A stretch of 64,000 bases of DNA from Pseudomonadota bacterium (GTDB lineage: Bacteria > Pseudomonadota > Gammaproteobacteria > Burkholderiales > Burkholderiaceae_C): contig CAUJHV010000034.1 in NCBI GenBank assembly GCA_963205115.1, positions 62,001 through 126,000 on the forward strand, read 5' to 3'. Shown in pieces: positions 8,148-16,947 of this stretch (positions are counted from its first letter, which is position 1; each line of letters starts with the position of its first letter). A model generated the notes under the pieces. The model was not told where the DNA came from. It ran no database searches and worked only from the letters and a program-made list of their open reading frames with translations. The translations under genes and the position numbers were made by a program.

Positions 8148-8207
8148 TGGCGGCCAGGTCTGAGTGCCACGGCGCGTCTGTCGGTGTGCCGCGTTCCGCG
8201 GTTCCCG

Positions 8208-10244
8208 TCAGTTCTTGATCGAACCGGCAGGTGTCCAGGCCAGGGACGAACCCTGCTGCACCGGCCGTTCTGTCAGCGAGGCGCGGATCTGCGGCGCTGC
8301 CCGTTCGGCGGCTTCGATCGACGGGTGTGCCCAGACGTCGCGGTACAGGTACGAGCCATCCGCACCCCGGTGCGTGCACACAGGGCCGGGACAGAAGAGG
8401 TCGAACAGGTCGACGACGGCGATGCGCCCTTCTGCCGCCAGCCGCTGGAGCACCCCGTCCAGTGGCACGCGGCGTTGCAGGGACGACACCTTGTCCAGGT
8501 AGCGGCAAGGTCCGCCCGCCGGCGCAAACCACTGGGGCAGGCTGGCCGCTGGCGCGCAATTCGAGTCCCGCATGTGCGGCAGGCCATGCAGCACCGCCAG
8601 GCGCACCCCGCGCAGCGCCAGCTCCTGGGCCATCCGACGCAATCCGGCTTCATAGAGCTGCAACGAACGCGTCACTTCGGCATTCGTGTCGGCAGGCGTG
8701 AGCGTGGCCAGTTCACTGAGCATGAGCACCCAGTCGCCGGCATTCAACTGCGACACCAGTTGCGGAACCGTCTGGCGCCAGTAGTAGTCGTTGGCTGCAC
8801 TCCAGGGGGTGACGTTGGGAATCTCCGGCACGGGCGACGCCCCCCAGGACGACACGATCGTGACCGCAAAGGCATCGTCACGCACCAGCGCGTCGAATGC
8901 GTGCGTGAGTGCCGCGGCCTGTGAGTTTCCCAAGGCCAGCACGCGCCTGCGCGCCTGTTTCAGATCGCCCAGCGTGCAGGCTTGCGGGTCGATGGTCTTG
9001 CCGACCTCGCTGTTCTCACGCAGCACACACGCGGCGCCGCGCCAGTTGCCGCCATCCACCGCGTACGGATCGAGCAGCGAGGCCGTGCCAACCGCCGCCA
9101 TGCGCGGCACCTTGCCGGCATAGAAGCGCCCCTCAGGCAACCACAACACCAGGGCCAGTGCTGCGGCGGCCAGCGACGTGGCACCCAAGCCATACCCGAT
9201 GGTAGGCCAGCGCCGCACGGACCAGTTCGCGCGCCGCAGCGGCCGCTCGACGCTGTGGTACGACAGCGCCGCCAGCCCCAGCATCAAGGCCAGTTGAATC
9301 GGCAGCGTCCATGCGTGAACGCCCACCGTCCAGCGGCTGATCGTGAGCACGGTCCAGTGCCACAGGTACAGCGAGTAGGAAATCAGCCCGACATAGACCA
9401 GGGGCCGCCAGGTGAAGAGCCGGTGTGTCAGCGTGCCGGTGACCGTGAAGACGATCAAGGCCACGGTGAGCGCCACGATGGCGATCGTCGCGACCGTGTT
9501 GAAGGCCACTGGCAGCGTCAGTGTGGCCAGCGTGCCTACGAGCGCGATCAGCGACAGGGCGCGAAGCGGCCTGGCCGCCGCGATGGCGGGCCCATGGCGG
9601 CTGGCCAACAGAAAGGCCCATGCGCCGGCGCCCAACTCCCAGAACCGGGGTGGCATGTAGTAGTACACGCTGCCGGGACGCTTGGCATTGAAGTAGACGA
9701 AGGCGGCCAGCGACACCACGCACAGCGTGCCCATGAGCAGGCGGAACGGCCGGGTTCGCCCACCCCGTCCCGAGTGGAATGCGGTCGCCCACACGATGAC
9801 CGGAAAGAGCAGATAGAACTGCTCCTCGACACCGAGTGACCAGGTGTGCGTGAACGGATTGAGCTGCGCAGACTCACCGAAATAGTCGGAGGCCTGGCGC
9901 GCCAGGTAGAGGTTCGACAGCCCGAACAGCGCCAGCAGACCCGTCTTGTGCGCGATGCTGGGCATCGGGCTGAACAGCGCAATCAGCGCGCTGGTCACCA
10001 GCACGAACAACAGCAGGGCGGGCACCAGCCGCTTGATGCGCCGCGCGTAGAACGCCGCCAGCAGACCACCCAGTCCCTGCGCCCGCCGCTCGTACAGCGA
10101 AGCGGTGATCACGTAGCCGGAGATCACGAAGAAGATGTCGACACCGAGGTAGCCGCCCGGCAGATAGGTCTTGTCGACGTGATTGGCGATGACAGCGAGC
10201 ACGGCGAGTGCCCGCAGGCCATCGACCTCCGCCCTGTATTTCAT
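8208..10244 (-). CDS. OafA/YrhL-type membrane acyltransferase with C-terminal SGNH domain
   Basis: A 678-aa membrane acyltransferase-3 protein. The N-terminal half (about 1-370) holds roughly ten membrane helices and the family motifs RAEVDGLRALAVLAVI and the GVDIFFVISGYVI segment. The C-terminal part (about 400-670) resembles a periplasmic SGNH hydrolase-like domain, with LALGNSQAAAL carrying the GxS block. Such proteins O-acetylate lipopolysaccharide, peptidoglycan or exopolysaccharide sugars, passing acetyl groups across the inner membrane. The gene stands alone, convergent with iclR and separated from aqpZ by a terminator, so the acceptor glycan cannot be named. The ATG at 10244 fits the family's start. 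Confidence 0.9.
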   Translation of the reverse strand: MKYRAEVDGLRALAVLAVIANHVDKTYLPGGYLGVDIFFVISGYVITASLYERRAQGLGGLLAAFYARRIKRLVPALLLFVLVTSALIALFSPMPSIAHKTGLLALFGLSNLYLARQASDYFGESAQLNPFTHTWSLGVEEQFYLLFPVIVWATAFHSGRGGRTRPFRLLMGTLCVVSLAAFVYFNAKRPGSVYYYMPPRFWELGAGAWAFLLASRHGPAIAAARPLRALSLIALVGTLATLTLPVAFNTVATIAIVALTVALIVFTVTGTLTHRLFTWRPLVYVGLISYSLYLWHWTVLTISRWTVGVHAWTLPIQLALMLGLAALSYHSVERPLRRANWSVRRWPTIGYGLGATSLAAAALALVLWLPEGRFYAGKVPRMAAVGTASLLDPYAVDGGNWRGAACVLRENSEVGKTIDPQACTLGDLKQARRRVLALGNSQAAALTHAFDALVRDDAFAVTIVSSWGASPVPEIPNVTPWSAANDYYWRQTVPQLVSQLNAGDWVLMLSELATLTPADTNAEVTRSLQLYEAGLRRMAQELALRGVRLAVLHGLPHMRDSNCAPAASLPQWFAPAGGPCRYLDKVSSLQRRVPLDGVLQRLAAEGRIAVVDLFDLFCPGPVCTHRGADGSYLYRDVWAHPSIEAAERAAPQIRASLTERPVQQGSSLAWTPAGSIKN

Positions 10245-10435
10245 GTATCACTCCATGGGGCAGGCGTCGCCGTACGCTGGCACCGGTCTTGGATCCTCTG
10301 CCCCCCGGCGCCGCACGTTGCCCGCCGCGAGACCCGAAGGCGATCCCGCGAACGCAGGGTCGATGCAGCGGGCGTGTCGCTCGCGCAACGCCCAAAAAAA
10401 GCGCCGGCGACCAAGATGCAAGGCGATCTCACATG

Positions 10436-10459
10436 AAAACGGCCCGCCGAAGCGGGCCG
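10436..10459 (-). terminator. Rho-independent terminator of aqpZ
   Basis: Read on the minus strand, CGGCCCGC-TTCG-GCGGGCCG forms a perfect 8-bp stem closed by a UUCG tetraloop and followed directly by TTTT. It begins 26 bases after the aqpZ stop. This is the clearest intrinsic terminator in the window. Confidence 0.88.
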
Positions 10460-10485
10460 TGCGGCACCGGGAAAAGACCCCGGAA

Positions 10486-11175
10486 TCAGTGGTCTTCGCT
10501 GCTGACCAGCCGGTAGGCCATGGCGCCGATGATGCCGCCGATGATCGGGGCCACCCAGAACAGCCACAGCTGCTCCACGGCCCAACCGCCGACATACACA
10601 GCCACACCCGTGCTGCGCGCCGGGTTGACCGAGGTGTTCGTGACCGGGATGCTGATCAGGTGGATCAGCGTCAGGCACAGGCCGATGGCGATTCCGGCAA
10701 AACCGGCCGGCGCGCGCTTGTCCGTCGCGCCCATGATCACGAACAGGAAGAAGGCCGTCATGACGACCTCGCAGACGATCGCCGCGGTCAGCGAATAACC
10801 GCCCGGCGAGTGCGCGCCGTAGCCATTGCTGGCCATGCCCTTGGACACGTCGAAGCCCGCCGCACCGCTGGCGATCACGTAGAGCACGCCGCCGGCGACC
10901 ACGGCGCCCAGGACCTGCGCGACGATGTAGGGCAGCACCTTCGAAGCCGGGAAGCGGCCGCCGACCCACAGGCCCACGGAAATCGCCGGATTCAGGTGGC
11001 AGCCGGAGATGTGGCCGATGGCGAAAACCATCGTCAGCACGGTCAATCCGAAGGCCAACGCCACGCCCAGCAGGCCGATGCCGACATTCGGAAACGCGGC
11101 GGCCAGCACCGCGCTGCCGCAGCCGCCCAGCACCAGCCAGAACGTACCGATGAACTCTGCGCCGTATGGCTTCAT
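10486..11175 (-). CDS. aqpZ: aquaporin Z
   Basis: A 229-aa major intrinsic protein with six membrane helices. Both pore motifs are visible: NPA at 62-64 (within CHLNPAIS) and the second NPA in SVNPARST, whose Arg is the selectivity-filter arginine. The Phe of AFGL near residue 42 and the His in LIHLIS match the narrow aromatic/Arg constriction of water-selective AqpZ rather than glycerol facilitators. It mediates rapid water flux across the inner membrane. A GAGGAG site precedes the ATG at 11175. It is monocistronic by its own terminator at 10436-10459. Confidence 0.95.
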   Translation of the reverse strand: MKPYGAEFIGTFWLVLGGCGSAVLAAAFPNVGIGLLGVALAFGLTVLTMVFAIGHISGCHLNPAISVGLWVGGRFPASKVLPYIVAQVLGAVVAGGVLYVIASGAAGFDVSKGMASNGYGAHSPGGYSLTAAIVCEVVMTAFFLFVIMGATDKRAPAGFAGIAIGLCLTLIHLISIPVTNTSVNPARSTGVAVYVGGWAVEQLWLFWVAPIIGGIIGAMAYRLVSSEDH

Positions 11176-11311
11176 GGGACTCTCCTCAACAACGGTTATG
11201 GATTTCTGAGTGAACGGCCCGCCCTGCCCTGTGCCCGCGGCGCAGGCGCGCCCCGGTCCTTGCGGGATCCGGGGTGGCGAGCCCGCCGGACCTTAGCAGG
11301 CTTCTTCCCGC

Positions 11312-11351
11312 GGGACCAGGGTGGTCCCACCGGCGGGCGCCAGGGCGCCCG
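11312..11351. other. tandem hairpins after the Pro/Ala-rich protein gene
   Basis: Two adjacent inverted repeats lie just beyond the stop at 11355: GGGACC-N5-GGTCCC (11312-11328) and CGGGCGC-CAGG-GCGCCCG (11334-11351). Neither is followed by a T-run, so they may be a factor-dependent stop or a transcript-protecting structure. Confidence 0.4.
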
Positions 11352-11354
11352 GGC

Positions 11355-13196
11355 TCACCACTTGCAGCCGCCGTCCTTCTTCAACGCATCCAGGACCAGC
11401 GCGCCGGCGCCCACCAGGCCCTTGTCGGCGTGCGCCTTGCGGCAGTCTTCCTTGCCGGCGCGTTCGATGTCGCGGGCGAGCTTGCCCGGGTTTTCGGGCG
11501 GCGGGGGGGCCAGGCGCAACGGTTGTCTCAGCAGGGAGTTGCTCGGATCCACACCACGCGCGCTGGGCAGTTGCAGGTTCAGCGGCGCCGATGCCGCGGG
11601 TGCGGTCGCTGCGACTGCCGGCTTCGGCGGCGGCGCCACATTGACCAGCCCGCGCAAGCCGACATCGGGCAGGCCGGGCGCCGCCGCGGCGGGGCCGGTT
11701 GCGACGCCTGGCGGCGCGACGGGTGCCGTGGGCGTCGGGCCCGCCTGCGGCGCCGGACGCGCCGTGGCGGGGCCGGCTTCGCGCGGTGCGGCCGCCGGCC
11801 CGGCCAGGGCCGGCGCAGGCTGCGCAGGCTGCGCGGGCACGCTGGCCGGGGCGGTGGCGGTGACGGGTGGCGCAGCAGGCGCAGGCGCAGGCGGCGCGGC
11901 TGGCACCGCTGCTGCGGGTGTGGCGGGCGGTGCGGCAGGCGCTGCCGTCGCAACCGGCGGCGCGGGCGCGGCTTCCACGGGTGTGCGGGCGGGCTCTGCG
12001 CGGGCCTGCGGGGGACGTTCGGGCGGCCGCTCGTCCGGCGGCGCCGCGACAACCGCCGGTGGCGCGGGTGCGGCCACGGCAGCGGCCGGCTTCGGCGGCG
12101 CGGCGACCACCGCCGGCGGCGGCACGGCGACGGCCACGGGCGGCGGCGCGGGAACGGCGACCGGCGTCTCCGGCAAGACGTTGCCGCCCAGCTGGGTCTG
12201 CGTCTCGCGTGCCTGCAGCACGGGCGGCAAACGGGGCGCGGGCGGCTGCGCAGGCTCGGGCGGTGCCGTGGCCAGCGGTGCTGCAGCGGGCGGCGGGACC
12301 GGTGGCGACGGGGTGGCCACGGCAGCCGATGCCGGCGTGGGCATGGGCAGGCGTGCGGGACTCAAGGCCGACGAAGCCGGCGCCGCCACCACCGGCGCCG
12401 CGGCCGGGGCAACCACCGGGGCGGCCGGCTGCTTGTGCTCGGCCTCGACGACGCCCATGGTCGGCTGATCGGCTGTCGGCAGCCGCGGGCGTTCCGATTC
12501 GAGCAGCGCGGGCGGCTGCCCGGGCGCCGCGTCCTTGAGCGCGCGCTCGGCAGCGGCGGGACCGGTGGGCGGCGGCGGCAGCGGCTCCGCAGGCGCGCGC
12601 GCGGGCGCCTTGGCAGCGGGCACGGCCAGGATCTCCGGACGGCGCGGCTCGGGCGGCGCCGGTGACCGCTCCGGTGCGGCGGCCGGCGGCAGCGCCGGCA
12701 CCACGAGCGGCGCCACGGGCGGCGGCTGCAGATCGGCCAGTTCCGGCGCGGCCGGCAGCCCGGAGTCGCGCCCGCGCAGGACGCTGCCGGTGGGCGCCTG
12801 CCCGGCCGGCATGATGGGCGCGGGGCCCTCGTCGGGTGCCGCGGCCTGTTCAGCGGGCCGCGGCGCCACCGGCGGCGCGCGCGGCGTGCGCTGCGGCCGC
12901 AAGCCCGGCGCCGCAGGCACGCCGGCATCCGCGCCCAGACGAACATCGGCACCGGCAGGCAGCACGCCTTGCAGGCGGATGTCGATGGGGCCGAAGGCCC
13001 CCGCGGGACCCTCAAGCCCCAGGCCACCGCCGGCGCCACCACGCGTGCCGATCAGCAGCACCAGCAGCAGATGCAGACCCACGGCCAGCACGAAGCTGCG
13101 CGGCAGGCCCCATTCCGCTGCAGCGCGAGGTGGCCAGCCGCGCGGCAGGCGTCGGCGCGGCCGGTGATGGGGTCGTGGTGACGCGATCGCGGTCAT
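11355..13196 (-). CDS. TonB/TolA-like membrane-anchored Pro/Ala-rich protein
   Basis: A 613-aa protein I do not recognise as a named family. Residues 1-30 are basic and cytoplasmic (PRPHHRPRRR), followed by one transmembrane helix (about 34-50, FVLAVGLHLLLVLLIG) like that of TonB or TolA. Residues of about 90 to 520 form an extremely Pro/Ala-rich spacer with scattered charged residues, suited to spanning the periplasm. The last 75 residues are ordinary sequence, with two Cys (EDCRKAH and GGCKW) that could form a disulfide. No TonB C-terminal fold, YP motif or partner exbB/exbD is visible. The base composition of the spacer is even more GC-rich than its neighbours. It could be a TonB-like energy transducer, an envelope spacer or a structural protein. 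Start ATG at 13196 has a weak site. Confidence 0.7.
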   Translation of the reverse strand: MTAIASPRPHHRPRRRLPRGWPPRAAAEWGLPRSFVLAVGLHLLLVLLIGTRGGAGGGLGLEGPAGAFGPIDIRLQGVLPAGADVRLGADAGVPAAPGLRPQRTPRAPPVAPRPAEQAAAPDEGPAPIMPAGQAPTGSVLRGRDSGLPAAPELADLQPPPVAPLVVPALPPAAAPERSPAPPEPRRPEILAVPAAKAPARAPAEPLPPPPTGPAAAERALKDAAPGQPPALLESERPRLPTADQPTMGVVEAEHKQPAAPVVAPAAAPVVAAPASSALSPARLPMPTPASAAVATPSPPVPPPAAAPLATAPPEPAQPPAPRLPPVLQARETQTQLGGNVLPETPVAVPAPPPVAVAVPPPAVVAAPPKPAAAVAAPAPPAVVAAPPDERPPERPPQARAEPARTPVEAAPAPPVATAAPAAPPATPAAAVPAAPPAPAPAAPPVTATAPASVPAQPAQPAPALAGPAAAPREAGPATARPAPQAGPTPTAPVAPPGVATGPAAAAPGLPDVGLRGLVNVAPPPKPAVAATAPAASAPLNLQLPSARGVDPSNSLLRQPLRLAPPPPENPGKLARDIERAGKEDCRKAHADKGLVGAGALVLDALKKDGGCKW

Positions 13197-13283
13197 GCAG
13201 GGCGGTGGGGGGCTGTGACGCGATCGGGACGAAGATGCACTTTCATGAATCGAGGCTCGGTGGCACCGGACGGCAGGCCACTG

Positions 13284-13311
13284 CGTGGCACCGAAGTATG
13301 GCGCCTAGAAT
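13284..13311 (+). promoter_or_regulatory. candidate promoter giving leaderless trhO mRNA
   Basis: A TAGAAT -10-like box at 13306-13311 lies about 16 bases after a TGGCA-containing -35-like region (around 13284-13290). Transcription would then start within a base or two of the GTG at 13319, implying an mRNA with little or no leader. No Shine-Dalgarno sequence is present before that GTG. Confidence 0.4.
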
Positions 13312-13318
13312 TTTCCCG

Positions 13319-14083
13319 GTGACCGCACCCTTCCTGAACGTCTCCACCTACCGATTCGTGCCGCTCGACGGTCTGGCCGACCTGCGGCAGCAACTGTTCG
13401 ATGCCGCGCAGGCGCGCCAGCTCAAGGGCACGGTGCTGCTCGCCGAGGAGGGCATCAACCTGTTCCTGGCCGGCGAACCGGCCGCCTTGCGCGACTGGCT
13501 GGACCACTTGCGGCGCGACACCCGCTTCGCCGGCCTGCCCGCCAAGGAAAGCCTCAGCGTCAGCCAGCCGTTCAAGCGACTGAAAGTGAAGATCAAGCGC
13601 GAGATCATCCGCATGAACATGCCCGTGATCCGCCCGGCCGAGGGCCGCGCGCCCGCCGTGCCGCCGGCCACCGTGGCGCGCTGGCTGCAGCAAGGCCACG
13701 ACGACGAAGGCCGCCCTGTGCTGATGCTGGACACGCGCAACAGTTTCGAGGTGGACGCCGGCGCCTTCGAAGGCGCGGTCGATTGGCGGTTGACCCGCTT
13801 CAGCGAGTTTCCGCAGGCCGTCGCCGCCCACCGCGAACAACTCGCGCGTCACACCGTCGTGAGCTACTGCACCGGCGGCATCCGCTGCGAAAAGGCGGCG
13901 CTGGTGATGCAGCAGCTGGGCCTGGCACACAGCTACCAGCTCGAAGGCGGCATCCTGAAATATTTCGAAGAAACGGGCGGCCAGGCGCCGGGCTGGAAAG
14001 GCCGCTGCTTCGTCTTCGACGAGCGCACGGCGCTCGATACGCAGCTGCAGGCGCAGGACGAACCCGCGGCCGCACAGACCTGA
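13319..14083 (+). CDS. trhO: tRNA uridine 5-hydroxylase TrhO (rhodanese-like, YceA/UPF0176)
   Basis: A 254-aa member of the TrhO family, which uses oxygen to make 5-hydroxyuridine at the tRNA wobble position 34, on the way to cmo5U/mo5U. The N-terminal acylphosphatase-like domain (about 1-95) includes LLAEEGINLFLAG, and the C-terminal rhodanese domain (about 105-225) contains the active-site loop YCTGGIRCEKA with the catalytic Cys. The family trademark FKRLKVKIKREI is also present. Start choice is uncertain: GTG 13319 gives the best alignment (VTAPFLNVSTYRF) and fits the TAGAAT box, while ATG 13298 or ATG 13238 would add 7 or 27 unsupported residues. The Pro/Ala-rich gene is divergent to its left. 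Confidence 0.9.
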   Translation: MTAPFLNVSTYRFVPLDGLADLRQQLFDAAQARQLKGTVLLAEEGINLFLAGEPAALRDWLDHLRRDTRFAGLPAKESLSVSQPFKRLKVKIKREIIRMNMPVIRPAEGRAPAVPPATVARWLQQGHDDEGRPVLMLDTRNSFEVDAGAFEGAVDWRLTRFSEFPQAVAAHREQLARHTVVSYCTGGIRCEKAALVMQQLGLAHSYQLEGGILKYFEETGGQAPGWKGRCFVFDERTALDTQLQAQDEPAAAQT

Positions 14084-14162
14084 GTCTGCAGGCCGCCACG
14101 GCGTGCAGGGCCGCACAGGCACCGGCGCACAATCGCCCCGTCGCTCCACCGAAGCCCCGGCC

Positions 14163-15305
14163 ATGACCCCGAGCCCTGCCCTCGCCACCCTCGAAACGCC
14201 CGTCGCGCTGCTGGACCTGCAGCAGCTCGAGCGCAACATCCACCACATGCAGACAGCCGTGGGCGCGCTGGGCGTGCGGCTGCGCCCGCATGTCAAGACG
14301 GCCAAGTGCGTACCGGTGGCGGCACGCCAACGCGAAGCCGGCGGCCACGGCATCACGGTGTCCACGCTGAAGGAAGCCGACGAATTTTTCGCCGCGGGAT
14401 TCGACGACATCCTCTACGCCGTGGGCATCGTGCCTAACAAGTTGAACCATGTGCTGGACCTGCGCCGGCGCGGCTGCGGCCTGAAGCTGATCGTCGACTC
14501 GCACGCGGCGGCGCAGGCCGTGGTCGATGCCGGCCGCGCGCAGGACCACCGCTTCGACGTGCTGGTGGAGATCGACGTCGACGGCCAGCGCGCCGGCGTG
14601 CTGCCGGATGCACCCGAGTTGATCGACATCGGCCGCCTGCTGCACGAGGCCGGCGCACTGGCCGGCGTGATGACCCACGGCGGCGGCTCGTATGCGATGC
14701 GCGGGCACGACGCCCTGGTGGCCTTCGCCGAGCAGGAGCGCAGCCGCTGCGTGCAGGCCGCCGATCGCCTGCGCGCGGCCGGCCTGCCCTGCCCCATCGT
14801 CAGCGTCGGCTCCACACCGACGGCACTGTTCGCCCGAAGCGCCGCGGGCCTGACCGAGATCCGCGCCGGCGTCTACGTCTTCAACGACCTGGTCATGGCC
14901 GGCCTGGGTGTGTGCCGCAACGACGACATCGCGCTGAGCGTGCTGACCACGGTGATCGGCCACCAGCCGGCAAAGGGCTGGGTGCTGGTGGATGCCGGCT
15001 GGATGGCGCTGAGCCGCGACCGCGGCACGCAGGGCCAGCCGGTCGACCAGGGCTACGGGCTGGTCTGTGCCGAAGACGGCCGCGTGATGGACGACTGGAC
15101 GGTCTCCGCGGCCAATCAGGAACACGGCATCGTCACACGGCGCGACGGCGCCGCGCCGGCCGACCTGGCGCAGCAGTTTCCGGTGGGCAGCCGGCTGCGC
15201 GTGCTGCCCAACCACGCCTGTGCGACGGCGGCCCAATTCGGGCAGTACCACGTGCTCGACAGCCATGGCGCCGTGAGCATCTGGCCGCGCTTCAGCGGCT
15301 GGTAA
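14163..15305 (+). CDS. D-serine dehydratase/D-threonine aldolase-like PLP enzyme (DSD1 family)
   Basis: A 380-aa fold-type III PLP enzyme (alanine racemase N-terminal domain followed by a beta domain). The PLP lysine is Lys45 in RPHVKTAK. The C-terminal PNHACAT supplies the His-x-Cys pair that binds zinc in eukaryotic-type D-serine dehydratases. Family members deaminate D-serine or cleave D-threonine-type beta-hydroxy D-amino acids in the cytoplasm, using PLP and a divalent metal. It follows trhO by about 80 bases and may be transcribed from its own promoter (CACAAT upstream). Which of the two reactions it performs cannot be told from sequence alone, though the HxC zinc pair favours the dehydratase. 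Confidence 0.9.
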   Translation: MTPSPALATLETPVALLDLQQLERNIHHMQTAVGALGVRLRPHVKTAKCVPVAARQREAGGHGITVSTLKEADEFFAAGFDDILYAVGIVPNKLNHVLDLRRRGCGLKLIVDSHAAAQAVVDAGRAQDHRFDVLVEIDVDGQRAGVLPDAPELIDIGRLLHEAGALAGVMTHGGGSYAMRGHDALVAFAEQERSRCVQAADRLRAAGLPCPIVSVGSTPTALFARSAAGLTEIRAGVYVFNDLVMAGLGVCRNDDIALSVLTTVIGHQPAKGWVLVDAGWMALSRDRGTQGQPVDQGYGLVCAEDGRVMDDWTVSAANQEHGIVTRRDGAAPADLAQQFPVGSRLRVLPNHACATAAQFGQYHVLDSHGAVSIWPRFSGW

Positions 15306-15339
15306 CGCGCTCCTGCGCCTGTCTGGCGCGTGTGCCTAA

Positions 15340-16761
15340 CTAAGGCCTGTCGGGCGTACCCGTGGGCTGCGCCAGCGCCGCGGCCGCCGGTTCGCCCAGG
15401 TCCCACCACAGCCCCGCCATCAGCTGCAGCGCCTCGCGCGCCACCGGGCCCAGCAGGTGCTCGTTGGGCGCGTGCTGCGAGCAGGCCGCGTAGGAATGTG
15501 GCACCCACAGCGTGGGCAGGCCCAGGTCGACGCTGAAGATGTCGTTGGGCAGCGAGCCGCCCAGGTTGGGCAGCAGCACCGGCAGCTTGCCTGTGCTGCG
15601 CTGCATCGAATCCAGCGCCCAGCCGACCCACGGGTCGTCGGGGTCGAGTCGGCTGGCTTCCATGCGCAAGGGGTCCGGGATCACCTGCACGTCGTCGAAG
15701 CCGTGCGCGTCCAGGTGCTCGCGGATGTGCTGCGCAAAATGGTCGGGGTCGCTGTGCACGACATAGCGCATCTGCAGGTGCGCGTGCGCACGGCCGGGAA
15801 TCGCATTCACCGGCGCGTCCGGGTTGCCGGTCTTGAAGGCCAGCACCTCCAGCGTGTTCCAGGCAATGACGCGCTCGCCGGGTGTCAGCCCTGGTTCTCC
15901 CCAGTCGGGGTCGACCACCGGGTCGCCGGGATCGCCGCCGAAGCGCAGGCCCTGCAAGGCCTGCCGAACGGCTGGCGGCACTTCGGGCGGGCACAGGCCG
16001 CGCACCTGGATGCGCCCGCGTGCATCGACCAGCGTGGCGATGGCATGCGCCAGCCGCACGCCCGGATTGCGCAGCAGCCCGCCCCAGTTGCCCGAGTGGT
16101 GACCGCCTTCGCGCAGGTTCACGCGCAGCTCGACGCTCCACACCCCGCGTGAACCGAGGAACAGCGTGGGCCGGTCGGCTGCCATGCGCGGGCCGTCGGA
16201 GGCCAGGAAGACATCGGCGCGCAGGGCCTCGCGCTGCTGCTGGCAGAACGTGCGCAGGCCGGGCGAGCCGGTCTCCTCGCCCATCTCGACGAGCAGCACC
16301 AGATCGAAACCCAACCTGCCGCCGCGCGTGCGCAGCACCTCTTCCAGCGCCAGCAGGTTGATGCTGTGCTGGCCCTTGTTGTCGGCCGTGCCGCGGCCGT
16401 ACCAGCGGTCGCCCTCGATGCGCAGCTGCCACGGGTCCAGGCCGGCGCGCCATTGCGGCGCGTAGCCGCCGACCACGTCGCCATGGCCGTAGCTCAGCAC
16501 GCGCAGCGCGGCGCCGGGCTCCGTGCGCGTGGCGATCATGAAGGGCGGGCCACCCGCCACGGGGTTGTCCAGGATACGGTACGTGAAGCCCAACCGTTCC
16601 AGCGGGGGCACCAGTTGCTCGCGCAGGTAGCGCAGCAGCTCGGGCGCGCGCGCGGGATCCTGGCTTTCGGAGGGCACAGCCACGCGCTCGGCCAGGACGG
16701 CCTGCAGCCGGCCCGCGTCGAAGCTGGCGGCCGCGGCTTGCACGGCGGAGTCACGGGTCAT
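15340..16761 (-). CDS. M20-family metallopeptidase
   Basis: A 473-aa zinc peptidase of the ArgE/DapE/ACY1/CPG2 group. Catalytic-core motifs are YGHGDVV (metal His and neighbouring Asp), GRGTADNKGQH (bridging Asp) and EMGEETGSPG (general base Glu followed by metal Glu). Between them sits the dimerisation insert (about residues 215-335) usual for the family. It hydrolyses a dipeptide, N-acyl amino acid or similar amide in the cytoplasm; no signal peptide is seen. It is convergent with the DSD1-like gene (34 bases between stops) and has no obvious functional partner. The ATG at 16761 lacks a strong ribosome binding site. Confidence 0.9.
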   Translation of the reverse strand: MTRDSAVQAAAASFDAGRLQAVLAERVAVPSESQDPARAPELLRYLREQLVPPLERLGFTYRILDNPVAGGPPFMIATRTEPGAALRVLSYGHGDVVGGYAPQWRAGLDPWQLRIEGDRWYGRGTADNKGQHSINLLALEEVLRTRGGRLGFDLVLLVEMGEETGSPGLRTFCQQQREALRADVFLASDGPRMAADRPTLFLGSRGVWSVELRVNLREGGHHSGNWGGLLRNPGVRLAHAIATLVDARGRIQVRGLCPPEVPPAVRQALQGLRFGGDPGDPVVDPDWGEPGLTPGERVIAWNTLEVLAFKTGNPDAPVNAIPGRAHAHLQMRYVVHSDPDHFAQHIREHLDAHGFDDVQVIPDPLRMEASRLDPDDPWVGWALDSMQRSTGKLPVLLPNLGGSLPNDIFSVDLGLPTLWVPHSYAACSQHAPNEHLLGPVAREALQLMAGLWWDLGEPAAAALAQPTGTPDRP

Positions 16762-16832
16762 GGCAAGGAAGAGGGGAAGTGTCGGGGGCTCCAGCCTAAC
16801 GGCCCGCTGCGGCCTTCACAACCCGGCGCCGT

Positions 16833-16845
16833 CCGGCTTTGCCGG
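16833..16845. repeat. short palindrome shared with two intergenic repeats
   Basis: CCGGCTTTGCCGG is the reverse complement of CCGGCAAAGCCGG, the core of the longer intergenic elements at 54281-54434 and 56335-56415. Only the palindrome is conserved here, so it may be a remnant or chance similarity. Confidence 0.35.
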
Positions 16846-16872
16846 CCCTGGAGACGCGCAGGGAAACGGGGA

Positions 16873-16909
16873 CCCGCCCCCAGTTTGTCTTGACCCCTGT
16901 GGGGGCGGG
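16873..16909. other. inverted repeat downstream of the large hybrid kinase
   Basis: CCCGCCCCCA and TGGGGGCGGG form a perfect 10-bp stem around a 17-base loop, 38 bases beyond the kinase stop at 16948. It could end transcription on the minus strand, but there is no T-tract. No coding sequence is visible in the 186-base gap. Confidence 0.45.
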
Positions 16910-16947
16910 AAGTGCGCAGCCCGGCCGCAGGGGCGCACCGACGCGGC

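Noticed and set aside
10391..10400. A-run in CCCAAAAAAAGCG as a second terminator upstream of the acyltransferase
   Set aside because: On the minus strand GGCGCTTTTTTT has a T-run, but the preceding GCCGGC is self-complementary without a loop, so no proper hairpin forms.
10183..12468. A 761-codon plus-strand Gly/Ala-rich frame
   Set aside because: It is opposite aqpZ and the Pro/Ala-rich gene; the Gly/Ala runs are the complement of the Pro/Ala codons. The minus-strand protein has a start, a membrane helix and an ordered C-terminus, so it is preferred.
11355..13196. Idea that the Pro/Ala-rich region is a tandem repeat or CRISPR-like array
   Set aside because: Codon usage is biased, but there is no fixed repeat unit or spacer pattern; it is low-complexity coding sequence.
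15315..15329. GCGCC-TGTCT-GGCGC as a terminator between the DSD1-like and M20 genes
   Set aside because: Only a 5-bp stem with no T-run; too weak to call in DNA of this base composition.
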